A stretch of 13,776 nucleotides of DNA from Bacteroidia bacterium (lineage in GTDB: Bacteria; Bacteroidota; Bacteroidia; NS11-12g; UBA955). Both the position numbers and the translations under genes were made by a program. A model generated the notes under the pieces. The model ran no database searches and was not told the origin of the DNA. It saw nothing but the letters and a program-made list of their open reading frames with translations. The stretch lies in NCBI GenBank assembly GCA_020848595.1, contig JADLHV010000071.1, positions 1 through 13,776 of the forward strand, read 5' to 3'. Shown piece after piece: positions 7,011 through 13,429 of this stretch (the stretch's first letter is position 1; every line of letters starts with the position of its first letter).

Positions 7011-8357
7011 TTAATTTTTACTTGCCACTACAGGCTTCTCTATTCCTCTAATTTTACAAAAAATATCGACTGCTGCACTATAACTTACAACATTATCTTT
7101 AAAATAGTCAACTATCTTTACCTTTTCTTCTTCAGTTGCTTCTAATTGATTAAGAATATTTAAAAGGTGCATTTTCATATGTCCTTTTTGAATACCTGAT
7201 GTGACTAAAGATCGTAGTGCTGAGAAGTTTTGTGCTAATCCAACAACTGCAGTGATACGCATTAATTCGGCCGCACCTGGATTCCCTAGCATTCTATAAG
7301 CAAACTTAACCATCGGATGTAAATTAGTTAACCCACCAACTGTACCTAATGCTAAAGGTATATCTAACCAAAATCTAAATTGACCATCCTTTACTTCGGC
7401 ATGTGTTAAACTGGAGTATTTCCCGTTTCTCGATGCATACGTATGCGCAGAAGCTTCTACTGCTCTAAAATCATTACCTGTAGCAATAACAACACTGTCA
7501 ATGCCATTCATAATACCTTTATTGTGCGTAGCCGCTCTATAAGGTTCTATTTCGGCGATTCTTACTGCTCTACAAAATTTATCTACAAACTCTTGTCCAC
7601 TCATCTCATCGCCGTCATTCATCAATTCTATTGGAGCAGTTACTTCGGCTCTCACTATACATTGCGGAGTATAATTACTCAAAATACACATTACAATTTG
7701 CACTTCACGCTCATGTTCTTCTAACCAATCAGAATTTTCTAATTCATTTCTAAATATTTTAGAGTATTCTTCTAAAACTGAATTGATAAAATTGGCACCC
7801 ATACTATCACAAGTATCAAATGTTGACATAATCTGATAATAACCCGGCTCATCTGCAGTTCTATCAACTAGTTGAATATCCAAAATACCGCCACCGCGCT
7901 GTTGCATATTGCGGGTAATATGATTTGTGCCCTCTATTAATTTTTGTCGAATACTATCAAAAAATGTTTGTAGACGGGCAGTGTCTTTTCCTGACCAAAT
8001 AAAATGTACATGCCCTACTTTCACCATGTCTATAACTTCGGTATGAAATCCTCCTTTATCTAACCAAAAATTAGCCGATTTTGCAGCCGCTGCAACCACA
8101 GAACTCTCCTCAATAGCCATTGGAACACAATAACTCTTTCCGTCTATCAGAAAGTTAGGTGCTACTCCAAAGGGTAAATAAAAATTACTTACAGTATTCT
8201 CAATAAATTCATCGTGTAATTTTTGAACTACCTTGTCTTCGTGCCAGTAGCTTTTAAGAAATTCTATGGCTTCTTGGTTGTTTTCTAAATAGTTGGCAAC
8301 TATCCATTCAATTTTAGCTTCCTTACTTAGTTTCGAAAATCCCTTTATTGTCGGCAT
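7011..8357 (-). CDS. mvaA: Hydroxymethylglutaryl-CoA reductase, class II ('degradative' type)
   Basis: It reduces HMG-CoA to mevalonate with NAD(P)H, the committed step of the pathway. The protein has 448 residues, the usual class II size, with no membrane anchor. Catalytic candidates are all visible: E83/E84 in MAIEESSVVAAAAKSA, K280 in ATHNKGIMNG, D296 in TGNDFRAVEA, and H393 in QKGHMKMH. FDTCDSMGANFIN at 180-192 is the dinucleotide-binding DxMGAN segment, but I cannot settle NADH versus NADPH preference from it. Class II enzymes are often labelled degradative after Pseudomonas mevalonii. Here the surrounding biosynthetic genes show it works in the making of isoprenoids. It starts with ATG 9 bp after the fni stop. 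Confidence 0.96.
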   Translation of the reverse strand: MPTIKGFSKLSKEAKIEWIVANYLENNQEAIEFLKSYWHEDKVVQKLHDEFIENTVSNFYLPFGVAPNFLIDGKSYCVPMAIEESSVVAAAAKSANFWLDKGGFHTEVIDMVKVGHVHFIWSGKDTARLQTFFDSIRQKLIEGTNHITRNMQQRGGGILDIQLVDRTADEPGYYQIMSTFDTCDSMGANFINSVLEEYSKIFRNELENSDWLEEHEREVQIVMCILSNYTPQCIVRAEVTAPIELMNDGDEMSGQEFVDKFCRAVRIAEIEPYRAATHNKGIMNGIDSVVIATGNDFRAVEASAHTYASRNGKYSSLTHAEVKDGQFRFWLDIPLALGTVGGLTNLHPMVKFAYRMLGNPGAAELMRITAVVGLAQNFSALRSLVTSGIQKGHMKMHLLNILNQLEATEEEKVKIVDYFKDNVVSYSAAVDIFCKIRGIEKPVVASKN

Positions 8358-8366
8358 GTTTGATTT

Positions 8367-9389
8367 TTATTTGATTGATAAATATTGGTAACTCGTCATT
8401 AAACCTTTTTCTTGACTTATACAATATTGTCGCAGTTGCTCGTAGTCGCCAGTTGCATGCTTTAAAAATGCAGAAGCTTGAGCATACACAGTGTTTAAAT
8501 TTGATTTTTTAATAAGATAATAACCATCCAGAAAATTTCTAACCCCACCACTAGCTATAATGTTTTTGCAATGCGCCTCAGCACCTAAAACGGCTAAAGC
8601 ATTATTTGCAAAAGACACCATTTCTTCGGCACTATGACCAATATGAGTTAATGGTAGCATTTGTTCTCTAATAGTATCTTTTTGCCTATGAAGTTCCAAT
8701 GTCGCAAAATTAGTACCTCCATGTGCTCCAAATTCAATTGCTTCGATAGGTAGTCGCATTAATTCCATAAACGACTTAGGTCCGAAACCTTGCCCTACTT
8801 CTTTAACAATTATTTTAATGTCTATAGCATCTAAAACTCTGCTTATTGTTTCAATAGGATTGTGTTTAATCTTGTCACCTTCGGGTTGCAACCACTCTTG
8901 CAATGGATTTATATGAATAATTAAACCATCGGCATCTAATCGAGTAATTAAATCACGAATTAATTCGAAACGACCTGATTCAATAATTTCTTCTATTTGT
9001 GCAATGCCCAAATTAGCAAAAAACACCTGCTCATCGCCTATGATAGGTCTTACATTAAAGTCCTCAAAAAAATCATCATTCTTAAGTATAATTCTACAAG
9101 ACCCTAATCCAAATCCCATCCCAAATTCTTTACATGCTTGGGCCAGATTTCTGTTTATTAAACCCGCTTTCTCGGTGCCTCCTGTCATACTTCCTATCCA
9201 TATTGGTAAACGCAAAGTTTTACCAGCTAAATGTTTTTCTGGTATAACATTTCTCTCTGGATGTCCTGCTAAAAAAGGCTCGTAATAAAATCGCTCATCT
9301 CTTTCGGTTGTTTGAGAAAGAAATGCAAGTTCTATATGGTCTTGCTTGCGCTTTGATGTCTGTTCTTGTTCCAAAAATGGAGGAGGCAT
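8367..9389 (-). CDS. fni: Type 2 isopentenyl-diphosphate delta-isomerase (FMN-dependent)
   Basis: It interconverts isopentenyl and dimethylallyl diphosphate using reduced FMN, and so supplies the DMAPP primer for prenyl chains. The protein has 340 residues with a TIM-barrel flavoprotein pattern: RKQDHIE at 14-20, SMTGGTEKAG at 67-76, GFGLGSCR at 92-99, HINPLQEW at 159-166 (N161, Q164 and E165 are the usual substrate and metal residues), KEVGQGFG at 196-203, GAHGGTNF at 221-228, and the phosphate-binding ASGGVRN at 279-285. It is the first gene of the six-gene mevalonate operon and is read divergently from the gene at 9663. A strong-looking Bacteroidota -7 element lies only about 13 bp upstream of its ATG. 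Confidence 0.95.
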   Translation of the reverse strand: MPPPFLEQEQTSKRKQDHIELAFLSQTTERDERFYYEPFLAGHPERNVIPEKHLAGKTLRLPIWIGSMTGGTEKAGLINRNLAQACKEFGMGFGLGSCRIILKNDDFFEDFNVRPIIGDEQVFFANLGIAQIEEIIESGRFELIRDLITRLDADGLIIHINPLQEWLQPEGDKIKHNPIETISRVLDAIDIKIIVKEVGQGFGPKSFMELMRLPIEAIEFGAHGGTNFATLELHRQKDTIREQMLPLTHIGHSAEEMVSFANNALAVLGAEAHCKNIIASGGVRNFLDGYYLIKKSNLNTVYAQASAFLKHATGDYEQLRQYCISQEKGLMTSYQYLSIK

Positions 9390-9402
9390 TTATAATTAAC
9401 CG

Positions 9403-9410
9403 CAAAGATA
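9403..9410 (-). promoter_or_regulatory. Bacteroidota -7 element (TATCTTTG) for the mevalonate operon
   Basis: On the minus strand the sequence reads TATCTTTGCGG, a match to the Bacteroidota primary-sigma consensus TAnnTTTG. A TTA stands where the -33 TTG would be, about 20 bases upstream. Transcription would begin near 9396-9398, only some 7-9 bases before the fni ATG, so the mRNA would be nearly leaderless. The AT-rich TAATTATAA before the ATG fits SD-independent initiation in this phylum. Confidence 0.65.
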
Positions 9411-9471
9411 CGATTTTGTTTGTTCGGACTTAATTTATTTTTATTCAGTTTAATCACAATTAAATAGTCTA

Positions 9472-9479
9472 TAACTTTG
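9472..9479 (+). promoter_or_regulatory. Possible -7 element (TAACTTTG) for the gene at 9663
   Basis: TAACTTTG fits TAnnTTTG in the 273-bp divergent intergenic region. No TTG is seen at the -33 position, and the implied leader would be about 175 bases. A second, imperfect copy (TCTATTTG, 9547-9554) is closer to the start. Either could serve, and the rest of the spacer shows no clear hairpin or operator to me. Confidence 0.35.
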
Positions 9480-9662
9480 ATATTCTGCATTTTACACACA
9501 ATAACATCTCAATAATAACCGTTTTAATTATTTCCACACAATTTACTCTATTTGAAATAACTCCACTAAAGTGTATACAAATTTCAAATCTTTCAATACG
9601 CATCTCATTCTCCTAAAATCTGCCCAAACACAATAATAAACCCTGCTATTCGTTGTAGTGTC

Positions 9663-10511
9663 ATGAATAAAAAAATCCTATTCTCTGTTATTGGAATTTT
9701 TGCAGTAAATGCACTATTAGCTTCCATAGACAGCTCTAAATCTAAAATTATTGATGCTTATTTACTCGGAGGTGGTTACTCTAATAATACTACCTCAATT
9801 ACACTACAAGAATTTCAAGCATATAACCCCGATTCAAAACTTCTTCTATCCAATTTTAGTAATATGACTTCTTATGGAATCTCTTTGTATAACGAAGCTG
9901 CCATGTTTAATCTCGCTGTTGGCGCAAAGTTTTTCGGTGAAAATGGACCAACTTTGAGAACAGGTATATGTATAGGTTCTGGCAGTTATATTCAAGGTGG
10001 TTATTACAGCAACGAAAAAAAACATATCGACACACTCATATCGCCTCGAACAGGAGCTACAGCTTATATTGATTCAATTTTTGTTAAATCGTATAATTTC
10101 AATACCCGCTCTGACCTTATGCAATTAGATGTAGCTTTCATTTGGAGAACACATAATAACAATAAAATGACTGTCTTTGGTGGTTTTGGTGGATTTGTTG
10201 GTGGCTCCTTTAATGTGTTTACTGAAATTAGCCACTTCGAAAGAAAATATTTAAGCACCGAATCACCTTATATCAATAGCTATAGCAATTCTAAAATAGA
10301 ATCTTTTAAAAATAAAAATCACTTGAGCTATGGTGCCTATATTCCTTTTGGATTAGACTATAAAATAAGTAAACAAAACGAATTTTGGAGCCATTTTCAC
10401 TTAGTATTCGAATCGCGCATACGACTTCAATACTATAAAGTTTCGGGCATTAATAGTAATGTTACATTACCTTATAATGCCATGTTCGGCCTAAGATACA
10501 AATTTTCTTAG
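9663..10511 (+). CDS. Unrecognised exported protein, probable outer-membrane beta-barrel
   Basis: I do not recognise a family. The 282-residue protein begins with a signal peptide, MNKKILFSVIGIFAVNALLA, with likely cleavage near residue 20. The mature part is rich in Gly, aromatic and Asn/Ser residues and alternates polar and nonpolar positions. Stretches such as FNLAVGAKFF (82-91), GICIGSGSYIQGGYY (101-115), MTVFGGFGGFVGGSFNVF (169-186) and LSYGAYIPFGLDYKI (221-235) look like transmembrane beta-strands. The end, YNAMFGLRYKFS, resembles the aromatic-ending last strand of outer-membrane proteins. It has no catalytic motif. It stands alone, divergent from the mevalonate operon and convergent with the M1 peptidase, whose stop lies only 7 bp away. 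An outer-membrane porin-like or surface role is inference. Confidence 0.75.
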   Translation: MNKKILFSVIGIFAVNALLASIDSSKSKIIDAYLLGGGYSNNTTSITLQEFQAYNPDSKLLLSNFSNMTSYGISLYNEAAMFNLAVGAKFFGENGPTLRTGICIGSGSYIQGGYYSNEKKHIDTLISPRTGATAYIDSIFVKSYNFNTRSDLMQLDVAFIWRTHNNNKMTVFGGFGGFVGGSFNVFTEISHFERKYLSTESPYINSYSNSKIESFKNKNHLSYGAYIPFGLDYKISKQNEFWSHFHLVFESRIRLQYYKVSGINSNVTLPYNAMFGLRYKFS

Positions 10512-10518
10512 CCTATAA

Positions 10519-12312
10519 TTACTCTATACCCATAGCCTTTAAACGCTCTTTTTCTTCGGCGCTTAATAGCCCTATTTGCGACTGTAATACTTGTTTTAGA
10601 CTATCTGTTTTAATCAACTGCTTTAAAACATCTGCACATGGTCCAGACAATCTGCCATTGTATGATAAACATGCATTTATCAAGTTCATGGCTATCTGAT
10701 TATCCAGTACTTTTAAACGCATAATAGAATTTGCCGCATTGACCCTAGTTCTAAATTCATAATTTGCACCACATAATTTTGTCAACTCGTCTAAATACAA
10801 TTTCTTCAAATTATTGTCCTTGCTATTATTGTAGGCATACTCAAGCCATTTCGAACGGATATTATTGTTTTGACCAGAAAGGCCTTCTGTTAACTTTAAA
10901 TAACTAGATTTTTCTTTATCACTTATTGTTTTACAGGTCATCAATTTATCTAAAGCATTTTCAACTACTACATTACTGCTGTCTTTTAATAATAATACAA
11001 AAACAGCTTTATGCATTTCTATGGTAGAATCTGCTGCAATAAAAGCATTTTTAACTTCCGATTTTGGGTCTTTAACAATAGCCGAATACCATTTAATCAG
11101 ACTCTTCTGATTGGCCAATTGTTTCGCTATCTCGGCTCTAATCGCAAAATGTTTTTCAGCACTAAAACGCTGTTGTAAGAAAGCTTGTTTTTGAGCCATA
11201 GAAATGTTTTGCATTGCAACAATTGCATCATAACGGTCTATCATAAATTCTGCATTTGCAGCTTGTGCCATTAATTCTTCAACAGACTTTTTAAACTCAA
11301 TTTTCTTCATCACTTTGTCGTGCTCATCAAACAGAGTAAAACTAATATCACCGCCAATATTAGGAATCACAATATCTTGATTAGCCGAATCCATTACCCA
11401 AATGGTTCGTCTATCTATTTTTCCATTTTTATAATAAACTGCAAAATCTACAGGCATCTTAAAATAACGAATATGCCCATCTACTTTATGTACTTGCTGA
11501 ATATTAAAACGAATAGATTGACCATCATTCGTATAAGAAACTTTTAAATGAGGTTCGCCTCCTCTATGCACCCATTGATCAAAAAACCAATCGTAATTTA
11601 ATCCCAATTTATCTTTAATTGCCTTCTGAAAATCCCAAGATTCTACATTCTTAAAACCATTTACAGCCAAATAATGTTGAATAAAACGCCTAAAATTATC
11701 TTCTCCTAATTGGTATCTCAACATACTCAACACAGCAGAACCTTTTGGATATAATCTTGTAGTACCACCTTTGGTATGTCTCACCGGAAAATTATCTTTA
11801 ACACTTTGAGCTAAAGCCGAATTATATTCACCGCGCACCGACCATTGGTAAGCATCTTCTCCTTCTAATCCTCTGAAAAATAATTTCGGAAAAAACGTAG
11901 CAAAACTCTCTTGCAAACAAACATCATTGCCACTTCTTGCAGTAATTAAATCACCAAACCATTGATGGGTTAACTCATGACAATTTACACCCATATAATT
12001 TCTATCTTTAAATCCTCGTGCATCTACTGTAAAGAAATCGCCAAACACTGTCGCTGAGGTATTCTCCATCGCGCCATATAAAAAATTCTGCACCATTATC
12101 TGCGAGTAGGTACCCCATGGATAGGCAGTGCCCGTTTCATCTTCTAAGAGTTCAATCATTTTTTCAGTGTGTAAACTGGTAGGCTCTAATCTATCTTTAA
12201 ATTCGGGATAGTACCAAAATTGCACTGGAGTACCTCTCGATGTTTTAGTAGATTTAATATCGTAAATTCCAATACCTAACATTAACAAATAACCAGCATG
12301 AGGTTTTTCCAT
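10519..12312 (-). CDS. Catalytic and C-terminal fragment of M1 metallopeptidase
   Basis: From the first ATG after the TAG, the 597-residue open frame holds the whole active site. GAMEN is at residues 80-84 (substrate N-terminus recognition). The zinc motif HELTH at 112-116 is followed by E135 in LQESFATFF, giving HExxH-x18-E. Y188 in TRLYPKGSAVL is the likely transition-state tyrosine. GGEPHLKVSY begins the following beta region, and from about residue 355 to the end the protein is helical and charged, like the HEAT-type C-terminal domain of M1 enzymes. If translated alone it would have no signal peptide and would lack the N-terminal domain. The ATG at 12312 is most likely an internal methionine, not a native start. 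Its stop is 7 bp from the convergent gene. Confidence 0.75.
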   Translation of the reverse strand: MEKPHAGYLLMLGIGIYDIKSTKTSRGTPVQFWYYPEFKDRLEPTSLHTEKMIELLEDETGTAYPWGTYSQIMVQNFLYGAMENTSATVFGDFFTVDARGFKDRNYMGVNCHELTHQWFGDLITARSGNDVCLQESFATFFPKLFFRGLEGEDAYQWSVRGEYNSALAQSVKDNFPVRHTKGGTTRLYPKGSAVLSMLRYQLGEDNFRRFIQHYLAVNGFKNVESWDFQKAIKDKLGLNYDWFFDQWVHRGGEPHLKVSYTNDGQSIRFNIQQVHKVDGHIRYFKMPVDFAVYYKNGKIDRRTIWVMDSANQDIVIPNIGGDISFTLFDEHDKVMKKIEFKKSVEELMAQAANAEFMIDRYDAIVAMQNISMAQKQAFLQQRFSAEKHFAIRAEIAKQLANQKSLIKWYSAIVKDPKSEVKNAFIAADSTIEMHKAVFVLLLKDSSNVVVENALDKLMTCKTISDKEKSSYLKLTEGLSGQNNNIRSKWLEYAYNNSKDNNLKKLYLDELTKLCGANYEFRTRVNAANSIMRLKVLDNQIAMNLINACLSYNGRLSGPCADVLKQLIKTDSLKQVLQSQIGLLSAEEKERLKAMGIE

Positions 12313-12339
12313 TATATAATGCCAAGTTTGAGTTCCATC

Positions 12340-12954
12340 CTAATTTTCTTTTACTTCAATCTGCTTGCCATTCGATAATACTTTAAAAGGCTTTGGCATT
12401 TTTACCACCGTTTCTGTAGTAAATTTATCATTCATACAATCGTACATCGGTATCCAATACCTATTGTCTATGCCTTGTCCTTGAGTCCAAATTTGTTTGC
12501 GTATATAATTAATATCAGGAGTACCTGTATTCTCAGGCTGATTCCATCCAATAAAATAAATTCCACGTTTTGGCATAGCCGTATATTCAAATACTACTTT
12601 GTGCTTTTCATCCCAATTCAATGCTTGCTTAAAACGCAAAACAACTCCTGTAGGAATTATAGAATATGTCACCTCTTTGCCATCTAATGTTGCACTTAAA
12701 ATTTGAATATTCGGTGCATCAAAAAATAAAGTGTCTATATGATTTTGCAAGGTTACAAATTCATGGGTTACCGTACCAATTACTTTTCCAATCTCAGGCT
12801 CAAATCTAACCTCTACCTTCATGTGTGTCATGTCAACCGAATGTTCACGCTCTGCAGCATCAACATCAGTTAAATAATGTATATGTTCAGTTTCGGTTTG
12901 AGCAACAGCTGTAAGCGCCCATAGGCAAATTAAAAGTGAAAAGAATCTTTGCAT
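12340..12954 (-). CDS. N-terminal fragment of M1 metallopeptidase (signal peptide and beta domain)
   Basis: The 204-residue fragment starts with a signal peptide, MQRFFSLLICLWALTAVAQ, with probable cleavage after AVA (about residue 18). It continues as the beta-sandwich N-terminal domain of M1 peptidases, for example DMTHMKVEVRFEPEIGKVIGTVTHEF (here shown in parts: DMTHMKVEVRF at 41-51, GTVTHEF at 60-66) and RGIYFIGW at 130-137. GQGIDNRYWIPMYD at 159-172 is the conserved segment leading into the catalytic domain. It stops at the TAG before any zinc-binding residue, so alone it would be secreted and inactive. The ATG follows a good promoter element by about 17 bp. Confidence 0.7.
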   Translation of the reverse strand: MQRFFSLLICLWALTAVAQTETEHIHYLTDVDAAEREHSVDMTHMKVEVRFEPEIGKVIGTVTHEFVTLQNHIDTLFFDAPNIQILSATLDGKEVTYSIIPTGVVLRFKQALNWDEKHKVVFEYTAMPKRGIYFIGWNQPENTGTPDINYIRKQIWTQGQGIDNRYWIPMYDCMNDKFTTETVVKMPKPFKVLSNGKQIEVKEN

Positions 12955-12971
12955 TTTAAAATTAAAAAAGG

Positions 12972-12979
12972 CAAATATA
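12972..12979 (-). promoter_or_regulatory. -7 element (TATATTTG) for the M1 peptidase gene
   Basis: The minus strand reads TTG, then 22 bases, then TATATTTGCC, a good fit to the Bacteroidota -33/-7 promoter. Transcription would begin near 12966, leaving a leader of only about 11-12 bases before the ATG at 12954. No Shine-Dalgarno sequence is present. Confidence 0.6.
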
Positions 12980-13047
12980 ATGGATACTATCGAATTAGAG
13001 TCAAATGCCTATAGTTTCGTCAAAATACTAAAGACATTTTCAATACC

Positions 13048-13214
13048 TTGGGCGTTCCCCGCCATATTAAATCAATCTACATAACAGTTCGCTGGCGGGT
13101 CGGGCTATCCGCTATTAGTCCTCGGTGTGCTCCTCTAAAAAATCTCCTCAATTCTAACGCATCAACTACTTTATGTTTTCAAACCTGCGGGCTATCCGCT
13201 TCTATCCCTAACGC
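13048..13214. repeat. Dispersed intergenic repeat element of Bacteroidota type
   Basis: The segment opens TTGGGCGTTCCCC, has the inverted pair CCCGCCA (13058-13064) / TGGCGGG (13093-13099), then GTCGGGCTATCCGCT. It closes with GCGGGCTATCCGCTTC and TATCCCTAACGC. The 13-mer CGGGCTATCCGCT occurs twice (13101-13113 and 13188-13200), each copy itself a small CGG-CTAT-CCG-type palindrome. From memory, elements beginning GGGCGT and ending CTATCCCTAACGC or CTATCCCTCACGC are common between genes in many Bacteroidota. Only one element is in this window, so its copy number here is not shown. It is clearly richer in GC than the flanking DNA. No transposase is present. Confidence 0.65.
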
Positions 13215-13257
13215 TAAAATCGCTAATCATCCGTGTACTTTCAATGCATATTTTAGC
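13213..13257. repeat. 8-bp inverted repeat GCTAAAAT / ATTTTAGC
   Basis: GCTAAAAT (13213-13220) and ATTTTAGC (13250-13257) are perfect inverse complements around a 29-base spacer, starting at the end of the repeat element. No T-run follows. It may be part of the repeat's boundary or a weak hairpin. Confidence 0.35.
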
Positions 13258-13375
13258 TCCTAAAAATCCATATCAACAAACACTATTAACATCTATAATA
13301 ATATCAATTATATTTATATTCACCTTAAACACTTTAGCCACAAAAAAATTACAATAAATAACTCTCATTTTTATA

Positions 13376-13383
13376 TATATTTG
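13376..13383 (+). promoter_or_regulatory. -7 element (TATATTTG) for the ELWxxDGT gene
   Basis: TATATTTGCC matches TAnnTTTG and lies 46 bp before the ATG at 13430, giving a leader of about 40 bases. No TTG is seen at the -33 position, so the call rests on the -7 element and position alone. Confidence 0.5.
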
Positions 13384-13429
13384 CCATAGCTCAGCGGAAT
13401 GTTGACGTATATTTAAATTTAGAATCCAT

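Larger units (their letters stand above)
10519..12954 (-). pseudogene. Exported M1-family metallopeptidase gene interrupted by one in-frame TAG
   Basis: Read through the single TAG at 12342-12340, the frame encodes a continuous protein of about 811 codons with a signal peptide, an M1 N-terminal beta domain, the catalytic domain and a C-terminal helical domain. That is the expected architecture of an exported zinc aminopeptidase of Bacteroidota. The two halves lie in the same frame: the codons after TAG read DGTQTWHYI and then MEKPHAGYL, a smooth continuation of KQIEVKEN. No frameshift, other stop or loss of active-site residues is seen. It is therefore either a very young nonsense mutation (one change from AAG or CAG, for example), a base-calling error, or a readthrough or recoded codon. 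Promoter and signal peptide are intact upstream. Confidence 0.75.
12955..13429. other. 475-bp intergenic region with a structured repeat between divergent genes
   Basis: This gap separates the divergent M1 peptidase and ELWxxDGT genes. It holds the M1 promoter (near 12972), a GC-richer repeat element (13048-13214), an 8-bp inverted repeat (13213-13257) and a promoter for the right-hand gene (near 13376). An open frame at 13048-13263 is a by-product of the repeat and has no protein-like features. Confidence 0.8.

Noticed and set aside
7011..8357. HMG-CoA reductase as a mevalonate-degrading enzyme
   Set aside because: The 'degradative' label comes from the class. The gene sits in an operon of biosynthetic mevalonate enzymes.
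3216..9389. Overlapping opposite-strand open frames within the mevalonate operon
   Set aside because: Frames such as those near 4669-4878, 6504-6749, 7443-7724 and 9004-9285 lie antisense to conserved genes and show no domain, start signal or independent composition.
12340..12342. Genome-wide reassignment of TAG to an amino acid
   Set aside because: Two other genes here (4099-4101 and 10509-10511) use TAG where their proteins end at normal family or barrel-like ends, so reassignment is not supported by this window.
10519..12954. Two separate functional genes instead of one broken M1 gene
   Set aside because: Both parts are in one frame, the codons between them continue the M1 domain, and the second part has no promoter, signal peptide or N-terminal domain.
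13048..13263. Open frame on + strand in the intergenic repeat
   Set aside because: It overlaps a palindromic repeat, has no initiation context or protein-like composition, and is best explained by the repeat sequence.
13383..13402. tRNA-like start (GCCATAGCTCAGCGGAATG) before the ELWxxDGT gene
   Set aside because: It resembles a D-arm, but no anticodon arm, T-arm GTTCRA or acceptor pairing follows, and the gene starts 28 bases later.
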